Positions 31,547 to 41,065 of a DNA stretch of 50,686 bases are shown one piece after another; position 1 is the first letter of the stretch, and each line of letters begins with the position of its first letter. The stretch spans positions 1 to 50,686 of the forward strand of contig JBJETR010000027.1 in assembly GCA_051883415.1 (NCBI GenBank). The letters are read 5' to 3'. The notes beneath the pieces were generated by a model. It saw nothing but the letters and a program-made list of their open reading frames with translations. It made no database searches and was not told where the DNA came from. The translations under genes and the position numbers were made by a program. Source of the DNA: HGM11368 sp051883415. Lineage in GTDB: Bacteria > Bacillota > Clostridia > Christensenellales > UBA3700.

Positions 31547-33774
31547 TTGTCAAGGGTAGTATCTTAGACGTAATCTATACCAACGCGGAAAACGGATATA
31601 GCGTAATAAGCGTTGACTGCGGCGGCAGTTTAATATTGACTGCCGTCGGTATTTTTCCGCCCGTCAGCGTTGGCGAAAACGTAGAATTGACGGGTGAAAT
31701 GACTGAGGATAGACGATTTGGCGAGCAGTTTAGCGTAAGTGGAGTCAAGATAGTCAAGCCGTCGTCGGCAGAAGCTATTTTTAAATACCTGTCAAGCGGA
31801 TTGTTCGTAGGCGTAGGCGAGGTGACTGCCAAGGCGATAGTAGCCGAGTTTGGAGAGCAAACGTTGGATATCATCGAGTGCAGTCCTCAAAAACTAGCCA
31901 ACGTTAGGGGCGTGTCCCTCAAAAAAGCCTTGGCAATAAATGAAAAATACATATCGCTCAAGAATATGCAAGACGTGATAGTGTATCTGCAAGGCTACGA
32001 CGTATCGCTAAATCTTGCTATCAAGATTTACAAAGCCTATCAAGACGCAACCAAAAACGTATTGACAGCCAACCCTTATCAGATGGTGGAAGATATTGAC
32101 GGCGTGGGTTTCCTTACCGCCGACAAAATCGCCATGAAAATCGGCTTTGAAAAGGATAGCCGTTTCCGTATCGTTGCGGGCATAAATTACGTACTAAAAA
32201 GTCAAACCGACAAAAACGGTCATACTTATTATCCTAGGAACAAATTGGTGGACGAAGTCGCTCGGTTGCTTGGCATCGACGATATAAGTTTGATTGACGA
32301 AAAGGTGTCGGACTGCGAGATTATGGGCAAAGTCGCTATTTTTGATAGTGACGAGGGCGAGGGCGTTATGCTCACTCGCAATTTTCTAACGGAAAATTCT
32401 ATCGCATATAAGCTCGTGCAGTTGATGAAAGAGGCAGGCGAGCCTATAGGCGACACTCAGCGTCTCATAGATCGCTATCAGCAAGCCAATCGCATAACCT
32501 TTCATCCCGACCAAATCAACGCTATCAAAAACTGCCTCAATAAGGGCGTAAATATCATTACGGGCGGTCCCGGCACGGGCAAAACTACCATAGTCAAGTG
32601 CATACTAGAGATTTCCAGAAGCCAGTATCTCAAGGTTGAATTGTGCGCTCCTACGGGAAGAGCATCCAAGCGTTTGTCGCAAGCGTCGGGGCAAGAAGCT
32701 AAGACGATACATAGACTGCTTGACTTGGATTTTAAGGACGGCAAAGGCTACTTTACTTACAACGAAAATACCAAGCTCGAAGCCGACGTGGTCATCGTTG
32801 ACGAAGTGAGCATGTGTGACGAATACGTCTTCAATGCTTTGATTAAGGCGATAAAGACGGGCGGAAAACTCATTTTGGTGGGCGATAAAGACCAACTGCC
32901 TAGCGTGGGTGCGGGTAACGTGCTCAGCGACCTCATACGAAGTGGCGAAGTGCCCGTCAGCTATCTAAATTATATCTATCGTCAAGACGAGGACAGCAAA
33001 ATCGTCAGCAACGCACACCTTATCAACGAAGGCAAAATGCCTGTCATTGACAACAAGAGCAAGGACTTTTTTGTAGACAATCAGTCGTCGCCACAGACAA
33101 TTCTCGACAATGCTGTGTCTATGGTGACTAAGAGGTTGCCGGTATTTGCTAATATAAAGCCGTTGGATATCCAAGTGCTTTGTCCTATGAAAAAGGGCAT
33201 AGCAGGCGTAGAAAACTTTAACAAACAACTCCAAAATGCCCTCAATCCTTTGACTGACGGCAAGCAACAGTTGATAGTGGGCAATTGTGCTTACCGTGCA
33301 GGTGACAAGGTGATACACGTCATCAACAACTATCAGATGGAATGGGTGAACGTATACGACAATACCGCAGGCGTGGGGATATTTAACGGGGAAATAGGCG
33401 TTGTGGAGAGTGTTTTGCCCGGCGAACCGTCTATGACGGTGATATACGACGACGGCAAGAGAGTCAAGTATTGTCAAGGTGACTTTGACCAACTGAGTCT
33501 TGCCTATGCTATATCGGTGCACAAGTCGCAAGGCAGTGAATTTGACGTGGCGGTGATTGCCTTAGCGGGCGGACACTACCAAATCAACACTCGCAATCTG
33601 CTATATACGGCTTTGACAAGGGCAAAGAAAATGGCGGTGATTGTGGGTTCCAACGAGTCAATTGCCAAGATGGTCGCCAACAATTATACTGCCAAGAGAT
33701 ATACGCGATTGGTAGAGTTTATTGCCCAAGCAAAGAGAAGAAACGGCAACGACCTTCCGTTGGCAAACGACTGA
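31543..33774 (+). CDS. recD2: RecD2-type ATP-dependent DNA helicase
   Basis: A 743-residue superfamily 1B helicase of the RecD2/YrrC type, which works without RecBC. An N-terminal OB-like and helix-hairpin-helix region (about 1-200) precedes the motor: Walker A GGPGTGKTT near residue 346, CAPTGRASKRLSQ, DEVSMCDEYVF, GDKDQLPSVGAGNV and the C-terminal YAISVHKSQGSEFD and LLYTALTRAKK motifs. RecD2 proteins act in genome maintenance and replication-fork tolerance. It begins inside the metK stop codon and ends at a strong terminator. Confidence 0.95.
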   Translation: MIVKGSILDVIYTNAENGYSVISVDCGGSLILTAVGIFPPVSVGENVELTGEMTEDRRFGEQFSVSGVKIVKPSSAEAIFKYLSSGLFVGVGEVTAKAIVAEFGEQTLDIIECSPQKLANVRGVSLKKALAINEKYISLKNMQDVIVYLQGYDVSLNLAIKIYKAYQDATKNVLTANPYQMVEDIDGVGFLTADKIAMKIGFEKDSRFRIVAGINYVLKSQTDKNGHTYYPRNKLVDEVARLLGIDDISLIDEKVSDCEIMGKVAIFDSDEGEGVMLTRNFLTENSIAYKLVQLMKEAGEPIGDTQRLIDRYQQANRITFHPDQINAIKNCLNKGVNIITGGPGTGKTTIVKCILEISRSQYLKVELCAPTGRASKRLSQASGQEAKTIHRLLDLDFKDGKGYFTYNENTKLEADVVIVDEVSMCDEYVFNALIKAIKTGGKLILVGDKDQLPSVGAGNVLSDLIRSGEVPVSYLNYIYRQDEDSKIVSNAHLINEGKMPVIDNKSKDFFVDNQSSPQTILDNAVSMVTKRLPVFANIKPLDIQVLCPMKKGIAGVENFNKQLQNALNPLTDGKQQLIVGNCAYRAGDKVIHVINNYQMEWVNVYDNTAGVGIFNGEIGVVESVLPGEPSMTVIYDDGKRVKYCQGDFDQLSLAYAISVHKSQGSEFDVAVIALAGGHYQINTRNLLYTALTRAKKMAVIVGSNESIAKMVANNYTAKRYTRLVEFIAQAKRRNGNDLPLAND

Positions 33775-33812
33775 CGCTGTTGAAAGATATTTTAAATCTA
33801 TTAAATTAGTTA

Positions 33813-33838
33813 CGGACGAGGCGACTTGTCCGTTTTTG
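33813..33838 (+). terminator. Terminator of metK-recD2
   Basis: A 9-bp stem (ACGGACGAG with CTTGTCCGT, one G-T pair) closed by a GCGA tetraloop and followed by five T. Confidence 0.88.
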
Positions 33839-33913
33839 TTAGGCGGATTTTGTCGCACTTTGTAATGAGTAGGTAAAAGCCGAGCCTTTGAGCCGTTTAT
33901 ATAAATATAATTA

Positions 33914-33942
33914 TTGACTAAAAACGGTAAAGATGATAATAT
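33914..33942 (+). promoter_or_regulatory. secA promoter
   Basis: TTGACT (33914-33919), 17-base spacer, TAATAT (33937-33942); an overlapping GATAAT at 33935 is an alternative -10. GAGGAG precedes the secA ATG. Confidence 0.65.
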
Positions 33943-33978
33943 TATAAATTGAAATAAACTCAAAATCGAGGAGCAAAA

Positions 33979-36789
33979 ATGGGACTGCTAAGCAAGTTGT
34001 TTCCGAGTTATAACGATAAGGAACTAAAAAAGATATCAAAAATCGTGGACGAAATTGAGTCGCTTGAAGACAAGTACAAGGCAATGAGCGATGAAGAGCT
34101 GAGAGCTTGTACCGACGAATTCAAGAGTAGAATAGAGGGCGGAGCAACCCTTGACGAATTGTTGCCCGAGGCTTTTGCCGTAGTTAGAGAGGCGAGCAGT
34201 CGTGTGCTTGGCATGAGACACTATCGTGTGCAACTTATCGGAGGCGTTGTTTTGCACCAAGGAAGAATTGCCGAGATGCGTACGGGTGAAGGTAAAACTT
34301 TGGTGGCTACTTTGCCGGCATACCTCAATGCTTTGAATGGCAAGGGTATGCACGTGGTGACCGTCAACGAATACCTTGCCGTAAGAGACGCCGAATGGAT
34401 GGGTAAGGTATACAAATTCCTTGGACTTACCGTAGGAATCAACCTCTCTAATATGACGACGGAACAAAAGCAAAATGCCTACAACTGCGATATTATGTAC
34501 ACCACTAACAACGAACTCGGCTTCGATTATCTTAGAGATAACATGGCAAAATCAAAAAGCCGATGCGTGCAAAGAGAGCTTGCCTTTGCAATCGTCGACG
34601 AGGTGGATAGCATCTTGATAGACGAGGCTCGCACCCCTCTCATCATCAGCGGAAGAGGCGAAAAGAGCTCGCAAAACTATCAAGAAGCCAATCGTTTCGT
34701 CAAGTCTTTGATAGTCAAACACGACAAGGCTGTCAAAGAGGACGAAAAAGCTAAGGAGAATTTGGAAGAAGGGGAAGAATACGAGTCGATTGCCGACCGC
34801 TATTACGAAGTCAACGAAAAGGACAAGACGGTCTTTCTCAATGACTTGGGTGCGGAAGAAGCAGAAAAATATTTTCATATCGAAAACCTTGCCGACTACG
34901 AGAATCAATCGCTCAAGCACTATATTGACAATGCCCTTAAAGCCAATCTCATAATGAAGAGAGATAGCAATTATCTGGTTGTCGACGGCGAAGTTATAAT
35001 AATCGACGAGTTTACGGGTAGAAAGATGATTGGTAGACGTTACTCCAACGGCTTGCATCAAGCAATCGAAGCCAAAGAAAACGTCAACGTTCGTGCCGAA
35101 AACAAGACTATGGCGACGATAACCTTCCAAAACTTCTTTAGATTGTACAAAAAGCTGTCGGGCATGACGGGTACCGCTAAGACGGAAGAGACGGAATTTA
35201 AGTCGATATACAATCTTGACGTGGTTGTTATCCCTACCAATCTGCCTATCGCAAGAGTGGATGAGGACGACCTGTTGTACGTCAATCTTAGAGCAAAATA
35301 CAACGCAATTATTGCCGACGTCAAGAAGTGCTACGACAAAAAGCAACCCGTACTTATCGGTACGGTTAGCGTAGAGAAGAGTGAAAAACTGTCGGAACTG
35401 CTCAAAAGAGCGGGCATTCCGCACAGCGTGCTCAACGCAAAAAATCACGAATTCGAAGCAGAAATCGTGGCACAAGCGGGCAGATGCGGTGCAGTTACCG
35501 TGGCTACCAATATGGCAGGTAGAGGTACCGATATTTTGCTAGGTGGCAATCCGGAATTTTTGGCTAAGAAGAAGCTCGAAAATCTCGGTTATCCTCACGA
35601 TATAATCGAAGAAGCCTTGTCATTTGCCAAGACCGACGACGAGCAAATCCTCAAGGCAAAAGCAGAGTACAAGAAGTATTACGATGCATTCAACGAAGAG
35701 TGCCAAAAAGAAAAGCAAGAGGTAATTGGTGCGGGCGGACTTAGAATTATAGGTACCGAAAGACACGAATCTCGCCGTATTGACAATCAGCTTAGAGGTC
35801 GTAGCGGAAGACAAGGCGACGTTGGCTCTTCGGTGTTCTATCTATCTATGGAAGACGATATCATGCGTCTGTTCGGTGGAGAACAAATGCAAGCCGTAGT
35901 TGCACGTTTTGCTATGGACGAGAATATGCCCGTATCGGCAAAAATTATCACCAGACAAATAGAAAACGCTCAAGCCAGAGTCGAGGATAGAAACTTCTCT
36001 ATAAGAAAACACGTCATTGGCTATGACGACGTGATGAATAAGCAGAGAGAGATTATCTACGAGCAACGCCGTATGGTGCTGGACGGTATGAGAGTGCATG
36101 AACAAATCTTGGCTATGATGAAAGCCGTTGCCGAAAGATTGGTGGCAGGCTTTGTGGACTACAAGATTGACCACAGAGAGTGGGATTATGATAGCTTTAA
36201 CAAAGAATTGGAGAAGCATTTGCTTGCCGAAGGTACGGCTCTCGTCACTCCCGACTATATAGTAGAACACGACAACGAAGAGGCTTTGGTAGAAGCAATC
36301 GTAGAAGTGGCAACCGAGCAATATCAAGCAAAAATAGACGAATTCGAGAAGATTGCACAACAAATCAAAACTCAAGAAGAAGAGCAAGGACGTCAGATCA
36401 ACGTACCTACCTATGAGGACTTTGAGAGAGATATATTGCTGTCGGTAGTGGACAACAAGTGGACCGACCACATAGACGAGATGGATAAGCTTAAGCAAGG
36501 TATTAGCCTAGTGCAGTACGCTCAAAGAGATCCCGTTTTGGTGTACAAGCAAGAGGGTTACGAGATGTTTGACCAAATGGTAGAGAATATCCAAAACGAT
36601 ATTGTGATGATAGCCACCAAAGCCAACATCACCATCGGCAGTAAGTCGGCTAATACCGAACAAAAAAACTTGACGGCGGGTGGCAAACCAAAGACTTTCG
36701 TAAGAGAGGGAGCAAAAATCAATCGTAACGATCCTTGCCCTTGCGGAAGCGGAAAGAAATACAAAAACTGTTGCGGTAAAAATCAATAA
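33979..36789 (+). CDS. secA: Preprotein translocase ATPase SecA
   Basis: The cytosolic motor that pushes preproteins through SecYEG. It is 936 residues. The DEAD-type motor shows MRTGEGKTLVATLPAYLNAL (Walker A) and AFAIVDEVDSILIDEARTP (Walker B), with TNMAGRGTDILLGG and the second motor domain motif LRGRSGRQGD following. The C-terminus has the zinc-binding CPCGSGKKYKNCCG that contacts SecB or the ribosome. It has its own promoter and is followed by a 149-base gap to prfB with no visible element. No second secA copy is in the window. Confidence 0.98.
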   Translation: MGLLSKLFPSYNDKELKKISKIVDEIESLEDKYKAMSDEELRACTDEFKSRIEGGATLDELLPEAFAVVREASSRVLGMRHYRVQLIGGVVLHQGRIAEMRTGEGKTLVATLPAYLNALNGKGMHVVTVNEYLAVRDAEWMGKVYKFLGLTVGINLSNMTTEQKQNAYNCDIMYTTNNELGFDYLRDNMAKSKSRCVQRELAFAIVDEVDSILIDEARTPLIISGRGEKSSQNYQEANRFVKSLIVKHDKAVKEDEKAKENLEEGEEYESIADRYYEVNEKDKTVFLNDLGAEEAEKYFHIENLADYENQSLKHYIDNALKANLIMKRDSNYLVVDGEVIIIDEFTGRKMIGRRYSNGLHQAIEAKENVNVRAENKTMATITFQNFFRLYKKLSGMTGTAKTEETEFKSIYNLDVVVIPTNLPIARVDEDDLLYVNLRAKYNAIIADVKKCYDKKQPVLIGTVSVEKSEKLSELLKRAGIPHSVLNAKNHEFEAEIVAQAGRCGAVTVATNMAGRGTDILLGGNPEFLAKKKLENLGYPHDIIEEALSFAKTDDEQILKAKAEYKKYYDAFNEECQKEKQEVIGAGGLRIIGTERHESRRIDNQLRGRSGRQGDVGSSVFYLSMEDDIMRLFGGEQMQAVVARFAMDENMPVSAKIITRQIENAQARVEDRNFSIRKHVIGYDDVMNKQREIIYEQRRMVLDGMRVHEQILAMMKAVAERLVAGFVDYKIDHREWDYDSFNKELEKHLLAEGTALVTPDYIVEHDNEEALVEAIVEVATEQYQAKIDEFEKIAQQIKTQEEEQGRQINVPTYEDFERDILLSVVDNKWTDHIDEMDKLKQGISLVQYAQRDPVLVYKQEGYEMFDQMVENIQNDIVMIATKANITIGSKSANTEQKNLTAGGKPKTFVREGAKINRNDPCPCGSGKKYKNCCGKNQ

Positions 36790-36938
36790 AACCTCTACAA
36801 ATGATATAACTTAGCAACCCGATAGCATTGTGCAAAGGTCGCCAAAATATAAAAGCCGAGTACAATGCCTAATCGTCACCAACGCTACGTCGTAAGTATG
36901 AAATAGTGGCGAAAATTGCGAAACAAAACAAGGAAAAT

Positions 36939-38039
36939 ATGATAGTAATAGACAACGCAAAACAACAACTGACCGTACTAAAAAAAGAATTGGCTGAAGT
37001 GGGCGATGCCCTCAACGTCAAGGGATTAGAAGAAGAAAAGAAAGACCTGACGGCTAAGCAAGGAGCGGACGACTTTTGGAACGACCTTGCGGGTGCGCAA
37101 AAGGTCAACAAACAACTAGCGAGAGTGGAAGGTAAACTCAATCGCTTTGGCAAACTTGCTTCTAGACTCGAGGACGTGGAAGTGCTGATAATGCTGAGTA
37201 TCGAAAGCAACAGCGACGAAGAAGCCGAAGAAATTGACAGCGAAATCAAATCGCTTGAAAACGACATAGAGACGCTAAAACTCGAAACCTTACTAAAGGG
37301 CAAATACGATGCCAATAATGCAATCCTTACTTTGCACGCAGGCGCAGGTGGTACGGAGGCGCAAGATTGGGCGAGCATGCTCTTTAGAATGTACACGAGA
37401 TACGCAGAGCGTGAGGGATACAAGGTCAACGTCATAGACAAGCTAGACGGTGATGAAGCGGGTATCAAGAGCGTGACTTTCGTCGTAGAAGGCGAAAACG
37501 CCTACGGCTACCTCAAAGCCGAGAAGGGAGTGCATAGATTGGTGAGAATTTCTCCATTTGACGCAGGCGCAAGAAGACATACGTCTTTTTCGTCTTTGGA
37601 AGTTATGCCCGAGGTAGAAAACGACACCAATATCCAAATCAAACCCGAAGAATTGAAAATCGATACCTATCGAAGCGGAGGCGCAGGCGGTCAGCACGTC
37701 AACAAGACGGATAGTGCCGTGCGTATAACCCACTTGCCTAGCGGTATAGTCGTGCAGTGCCAAAACGAGCGAAGCCAAATTCAAAACCGAGAACAAGCAA
37801 TGAAAATGCTGATGTCTAAGCTCATCGAAAAGCAAGAGAGAGAATTGCAAGAGAAAGAATTGGAGCTCAAAGGCGAAATCAAAAAAATTGAGTGGGGCAG
37901 TCAAATACGAAGCTACGTATTTTGTCCGTACACCATGGTCAAAGACCACCGTACAGGTTACGAAACCAGCAACATTGCCGCCGTTATGGACGGGGAAATT
38001 GAGGGATTTATTATAGATTATCTAAAAAAGACCAATTAA
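36939..38039 (+). CDS. prfB: Peptide chain release factor 2 (no programmed frameshift)
   Basis: Releases peptides at UGA and UAA. It is 366 residues. GGQ (250-252) reaches the peptidyl-transferase centre, and the stop-reading tripeptide SPF (205-207) is the RF2 version. I chose the ATG at 36939, which has AAGGAAAAT upstream and gives the family length; a GTG at 36906 lacks a good site. The RF2 gene of most bacteria has an in-frame UGA near codon 25 that needs a +1 frameshift; here the corresponding position (LAEVGDALNVKG) reads through in one frame, so autoregulation by frameshifting is absent. Confidence 0.95.
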   Translation: MIVIDNAKQQLTVLKKELAEVGDALNVKGLEEEKKDLTAKQGADDFWNDLAGAQKVNKQLARVEGKLNRFGKLASRLEDVEVLIMLSIESNSDEEAEEIDSEIKSLENDIETLKLETLLKGKYDANNAILTLHAGAGGTEAQDWASMLFRMYTRYAEREGYKVNVIDKLDGDEAGIKSVTFVVEGENAYGYLKAEKGVHRLVRISPFDAGARRHTSFSSLEVMPEVENDTNIQIKPEELKIDTYRSGGAGGQHVNKTDSAVRITHLPSGIVVQCQNERSQIQNREQAMKMLMSKLIEKQERELQEKELELKGEIKKIEWGSQIRSYVFCPYTMVKDHRTGYETSNIAAVMDGEIEGFIIDYLKKTN

Positions 38040-38055
38040 ACATATAAAAAAAGCA

Positions 38056-39117
38056 ATGAACCATCTAGAGAGAGCCAACGAAAAACTAAAAAGTTTGAAG
38101 GACAAGCAAGGACTTGTCGTGCTTGCCATAGAGTCTTCTTGCGACGAAACGGCGTGCGCCGTGACGAGAGATAGAGTTGTTCTTGCCAACGTAATTGCTT
38201 CGCAGATAGAGATACATAAGCGTTTTGGCGGAGTGGTGCCGGAGATTGCTTCTCGCAATCACACCTTGGCGATTGACAACGTGGTAAGGCAAGCCCTGGT
38301 TGATGCGAATATGACCTTTGACGATATAGATTGCATTGCCGTGACATACGGTGCGGGACTTTTGGGAGCCTTGCTGGTGGGTGTGAGTTATGCCAAAGCC
38401 TTGGCTTACGCTTTGGACAAACCTCTCATAGCCGTCAATCATATCAAGGGGCACGTGGCTGCCAATTATCTTGCCAAGCCCGACCTCGAGCCCCCATTCG
38501 TGTGCCTTATTGCCAGCGGTGGGCATACTGCGGTAACTTACGTCAAGAGTTTGACGGAGATAGAGATTATGGGTAGCACGCAAGACGACGCTTGCGGAGA
38601 GGCTTTTGACAAGGTGGCAAGAGTTTTGGGATTGCCATACCCCGGGGGACCTCAGGTGCAAAAACTCGCCGAGCAAGGCAAGCCCGTGATTGAGATGCCT
38701 ACACCCCTCAAGGACAAGCACACCTACGACTTCTCTTATAGCGGTATCAAGACTGCCGTCATCAACTACGTGCACAACAAAGAACAAAAGGGCGAAGAGT
38801 ATAGCCCAGCCGATCTTGCTTGCTCCTTCCAAGAAAAGGCTACCGACATTATGGTCAACAATGCCATTGCCTGCGCGGTGGATAAGGGAGTGAAGACGTT
38901 GGTGATTGCGGGTGGAGTGGGCTCCAACCAAGTGTTGAGAAGCAAAATGGCGCAAAGAGCTAAGAGCAAGGGGATAGAAGTGTTTTATCCTCCGCTAGGG
39001 CTATGTACGGATAACGCCGCAATGATTGCCTCGCAAGCCTACAATATGATACGTTGCGGTTGCTCGGCTAGCGACATTAGCCTAGATGCCAACGCCAACG
39101 TCAAAATCACAGACTAA
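38056..39117 (+). CDS. tsaD: tRNA threonylcarbamoyladenosine synthesis protein TsaD
   Basis: Transfers threonylcarbamoyl to adenosine 37 of ANN-decoding tRNAs, together with TsaB and TsaE. It is 353 residues from the ATG chosen. LAIESSCDETACAV, PEIASRNHT, the iron-binding His129 and His133 in VNHIKGHVAAN, and IASGGHTAV and the late GGVGSNQVLR motif are intact. The first 20 residues are an unusual extension with a weak ribosome site; a GTG at 38119 after AAGGAC would match the usual family start. It lies 16 bases after prfB. Confidence 0.95.
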   Translation: MNHLERANEKLKSLKDKQGLVVLAIESSCDETACAVTRDRVVLANVIASQIEIHKRFGGVVPEIASRNHTLAIDNVVRQALVDANMTFDDIDCIAVTYGAGLLGALLVGVSYAKALAYALDKPLIAVNHIKGHVAANYLAKPDLEPPFVCLIASGGHTAVTYVKSLTEIEIMGSTQDDACGEAFDKVARVLGLPYPGGPQVQKLAEQGKPVIEMPTPLKDKHTYDFSYSGIKTAVINYVHNKEQKGEEYSPADLACSFQEKATDIMVNNAIACAVDKGVKTLVIAGGVGSNQVLRSKMAQRAKSKGIEVFYPPLGLCTDNAAMIASQAYNMIRCGCSASDISLDANANVKITD

Positions 39118-39140
39118 CGCATATCAAATATGCGTTTTTT
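39116..39140 (+). terminator. Terminator of prfB-tsaD
   Basis: A 9-bp stem, AACGCATAT with ATATGCGTT, 3-base loop, six T. It overlaps the tsaD stop codon. Confidence 0.88.
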
Positions 39141-39149
39141 GTTGGGGTA

Positions 39150-39179
39150 TTGACTAATTGTTGACGTTGCTGATATAAT
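39150..39179 (+). promoter_or_regulatory. Promoter for the first DUF1292 gene
   Basis: TTGACT (39150-39155), 18-base spacer, TATAAT (39174-39179). The leader forms a hairpin, GGGTG/CACCC enclosing ATTGGTT/AACCAAT (about 39186-39220), just ahead of AAAGGAG. Confidence 0.72.
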
Positions 39180-39234
39180 AAATAAGGGTGTTATTATTGG
39201 TTGATAAAACCAATCTCACCCAAAGGAGAGAATT

Positions 39235-39543
39235 ATGGAAGAGAAAAGCATAATAGACAAACTATTTGATGAAGACAATTGCGACGTTATCATACTTCGC
39301 AACGAAAATGGCGAGGATATCAGATTTGATCAAATTGCTACTATACCGATGAAAAGCAAAACTTACTTTATTTTGCTTCCGTTGGATAAGATAGAGGGCG
39401 TAGGCGAAAACGAGGGGTTGGTATTCGAAATAATCGAGACTGAAGAGGGTGAAGTCCTCTCTTTGGTAACCGACGCCAAAATCATTGACGAGGTGTTTGC
39501 GGTATATGACGAATTGGTGGACGATGCCAATGCAGAAGAGTAA
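39235..39543 (+). CDS. DUF1292 domain protein, copy 1
   Basis: A 102-residue acidic protein with the DUF1292 pattern: NCDVIILRNENGEDIRFDQIATIP, then TYFILLPLDK and EGLVFEIIETEEGEVLSLV. The family is widespread in Bacillota (YrzB-like), small, cytoplasmic and of unknown function. It has a structured leader, AAAGGAG before the ATG and its own terminator, so it is monocistronic. A second copy lies at 40642. In many genomes members sit near the ruvX/tRNA modification genes; here tsaD is next door. Confidence 0.85.
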   Translation: MEEKSIIDKLFDEDNCDVIILRNENGEDIRFDQIATIPMKSKTYFILLPLDKIEGVGENEGLVFEIIETEEGEVLSLVTDAKIIDEVFAVYDELVDDANAEE

Positions 39544-39583
39544 GAATTAGGAAGGCGTGTTGGTACGTCTTATATCATTAAAG

Positions 39584-39615
39584 GCATGCTATATAGATAC
39601 GTAGCGTGCTTTTTT
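39584..39615 (+). terminator. Terminator of DUF1292 copy 1
   Basis: GCATGCTA (39584-39591) pairs with TAGCGTGC (39602-39609), one G-T pair, then six T. The stem resembles the terminator of copy 2. Confidence 0.82.
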
Positions 39616-39712
39616 GTTGCTAATAAGTCGACGTTGTCATGCTTTGTAAGAATATAAAACTACAAAAACAATTGAAAAAATCAAGACATAATAAGCAATA
39701 TAAAAAATTTTA

Positions 39713-39741
39713 TTGACAATAAAAATACCATATGATAATAT
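39713..39741 (+). promoter_or_regulatory. Promoter for the small lipoprotein gene
   Basis: TTGACA (39713-39718), 17-base spacer, TAATAT (39736-39741), in the very AT-rich stretch before the gene. Confidence 0.6.
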
Positions 39742-39772
39742 AATACATAGTAATGTAAAAGAGGGCACGACA

Positions 39773-40306
39773 ATGAAGAAGTATCTGATAATTGCAACGA
39801 TATTATTATTATGCATAACAAGCATTTTGCTAACTGCTTGTTCTTCGTTAGGTGATGACATAACGTTCAACAAATCCGATTCGTCGAAGAAAAACACAAA
39901 GGTCGTGTTTGACAGTATTATTAAACAAGGAGAGTTTAAGGTTAGAGGAAGTGGAAAAACTTGTAACGCCAACTTTCAATTAAAAGAAAAGATATCTACA
40001 CTCAAAGAGGAAGGGTATGATACGCTCAACATTTGTATCAACTATCAACTGAGAGAGGAAGATAATTGTTGGATTTTTGTCAGACTATATGACGAATATA
40101 ATAACGTTTTGTATAATAGAACAGTAGAACATGGAGGTACGTCGAAGAATAAAGAATATAGTACGTATAATCTAGACATCGACGTCGATCTTGATGATTT
40201 GATTAGCTATAATTTTACGATGGAATTTAAGGCTGAAGACAAATGGTTTAAGGATTTTTACGTTGGTAACGTTACAGGTAAGGTTACGGCAATAAAAAAT
40301 GAATAA
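39773..40306 (+). CDS. Small lipoprotein, function unknown
   Basis: A 177-residue protein with a type II signal peptide: MKKYLIIATILLLCITSILLTAC, lipidated at the Cys of LLTAC. The mature part looks beta-rich (WIFVRLYDEYNNVLYNRTVEHGG; LDDLISYNFTMEFK), reminiscent of a single beta-sandwich, but no family is recognised. The ATG at 39773 follows a GAGGGC site; a longer frame from 39713 overlaps the promoter. Codon use is more AT-rich than in the surrounding core genes, hinting at recent acquisition. It has its own promoter and terminator and sits between the two DUF1292 genes. Confidence 0.75.
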   Translation: MKKYLIIATILLLCITSILLTACSSLGDDITFNKSDSSKKNTKVVFDSIIKQGEFKVRGSGKTCNANFQLKEKISTLKEEGYDTLNICINYQLREEDNCWIFVRLYDEYNNVLYNRTVEHGGTSKNKEYSTYNLDIDVDLDDLISYNFTMEFKAEDKWFKDFYVGNVTGKVTAIKNE

Positions 40307-40324
40307 ACAAATAATATGTCGATG

Positions 40325-40349
40325 AAAGGTGCAGATAAGCACCTTTTTT
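40325..40349 (+). terminator. Terminator of the small lipoprotein gene
   Basis: An 8-bp perfect stem, AAAGGTGC with GCACCTTT, 6-base loop and a T-run. From here to 40519 I see no gene or clear element. Confidence 0.88.
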
Positions 40350-40519
40350 GTATAGAATAAAATACTACTTAGGCTTATGAATTTTGTTAAAACAACCCTG
40401 CCTACGTGCACGCTATGTAAATCGACAATATGACTAAAGAATGTTTTAATTGCCGAAATTCCCACACAAACGCACCAAGGATTAGGCAAAATATTTATAA
40501 TCAATATCTAAAATTTGTA

Positions 40520-40548
40520 TTGACAAGTATTAGTTTTAGTGATAAAAT
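40520..40548 (+). promoter_or_regulatory. Promoter for the second DUF1292 gene
   Basis: TTGACA (40520-40525), 17-base spacer, TAAAAT (40543-40548). The 85-base leader that follows can fold: GTGA and CGTG (40557-40569, separated by five bases) pair with CACGTCAC near 40606. Confidence 0.8.
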
Positions 40549-40641
40549 ACTCATAGGTGATATAACGTGTTGTCTTAGAACAAGGGGCGAATACTGTTAG
40601 CACCACGTCACTAATAGCCACAACGGCAGGGAGGAAAGAGT

Positions 40642-40995
40642 ATGGAAAATTTTGACGAATCACAAACTGGGAGGGAGTACGTTAGAGTAGACTTGTTGGA
40701 CGTATTGTTGGACGAGAATAATGACATGCCAATTGTTATGTACGATAATAATGGCAATCCGTTGGAGTTCGAACAAATAGCGGTTATTCCTTATGGAGAG
40801 GACGAGCTGTACGCTTTTTTGAAACCGATTACTCATATCGACGGCATCAATGACGACGAGGCAGTTCTTTTTAGAGTAGACGAAGACGAAGAAGGCGAAG
40901 CTGTTCTGAAAGTGGAAGACGATGAAGAAAAAAGCTCCAATGTCTATGAAATATACTTGAGATTGTTACAAGAGGCAAAAGAAAACGAAGAGTAA
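40642..40995 (+). CDS. DUF1292 domain protein, copy 2
   Basis: A 117-residue paralogue of the gene at 39235. The shared core is DLLDVLLDENNDMPIVMYDNNGNPLEFEQIAVIP followed by ELYAFLKPITHIDG and AVLFRVDEDEEGEAVLKV; the N-terminus is longer (MENFDESQTGREY). It has GGGAGGAAAG before the ATG, its own promoter with a possibly structured leader, and a terminator whose stem is similar to that of copy 1. The pair is best explained by duplication with later insertion of the lipoprotein gene between them. Function unknown. Confidence 0.84.
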   Translation: MENFDESQTGREYVRVDLLDVLLDENNDMPIVMYDNNGNPLEFEQIAVIPYGEDELYAFLKPITHIDGINDDEAVLFRVDEDEEGEAVLKVEDDEEKSSNVYEIYLRLLQEAKENEE

Positions 40996-41024
40996 ACTCT
41001 AACATACTATGATACTTGGAAATT

Positions 41025-41056
41025 GCACGCTACGGATTATAAGTAGCGTGCTTTTT
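41025..41056 (+). terminator. Terminator of DUF1292 copy 2
   Basis: A 9-bp perfect stem, GCACGCTAC with GTAGCGTGC, 9-base loop and five T. Confidence 0.9.
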
Positions 41057-41065
41057 GTTGGACAT

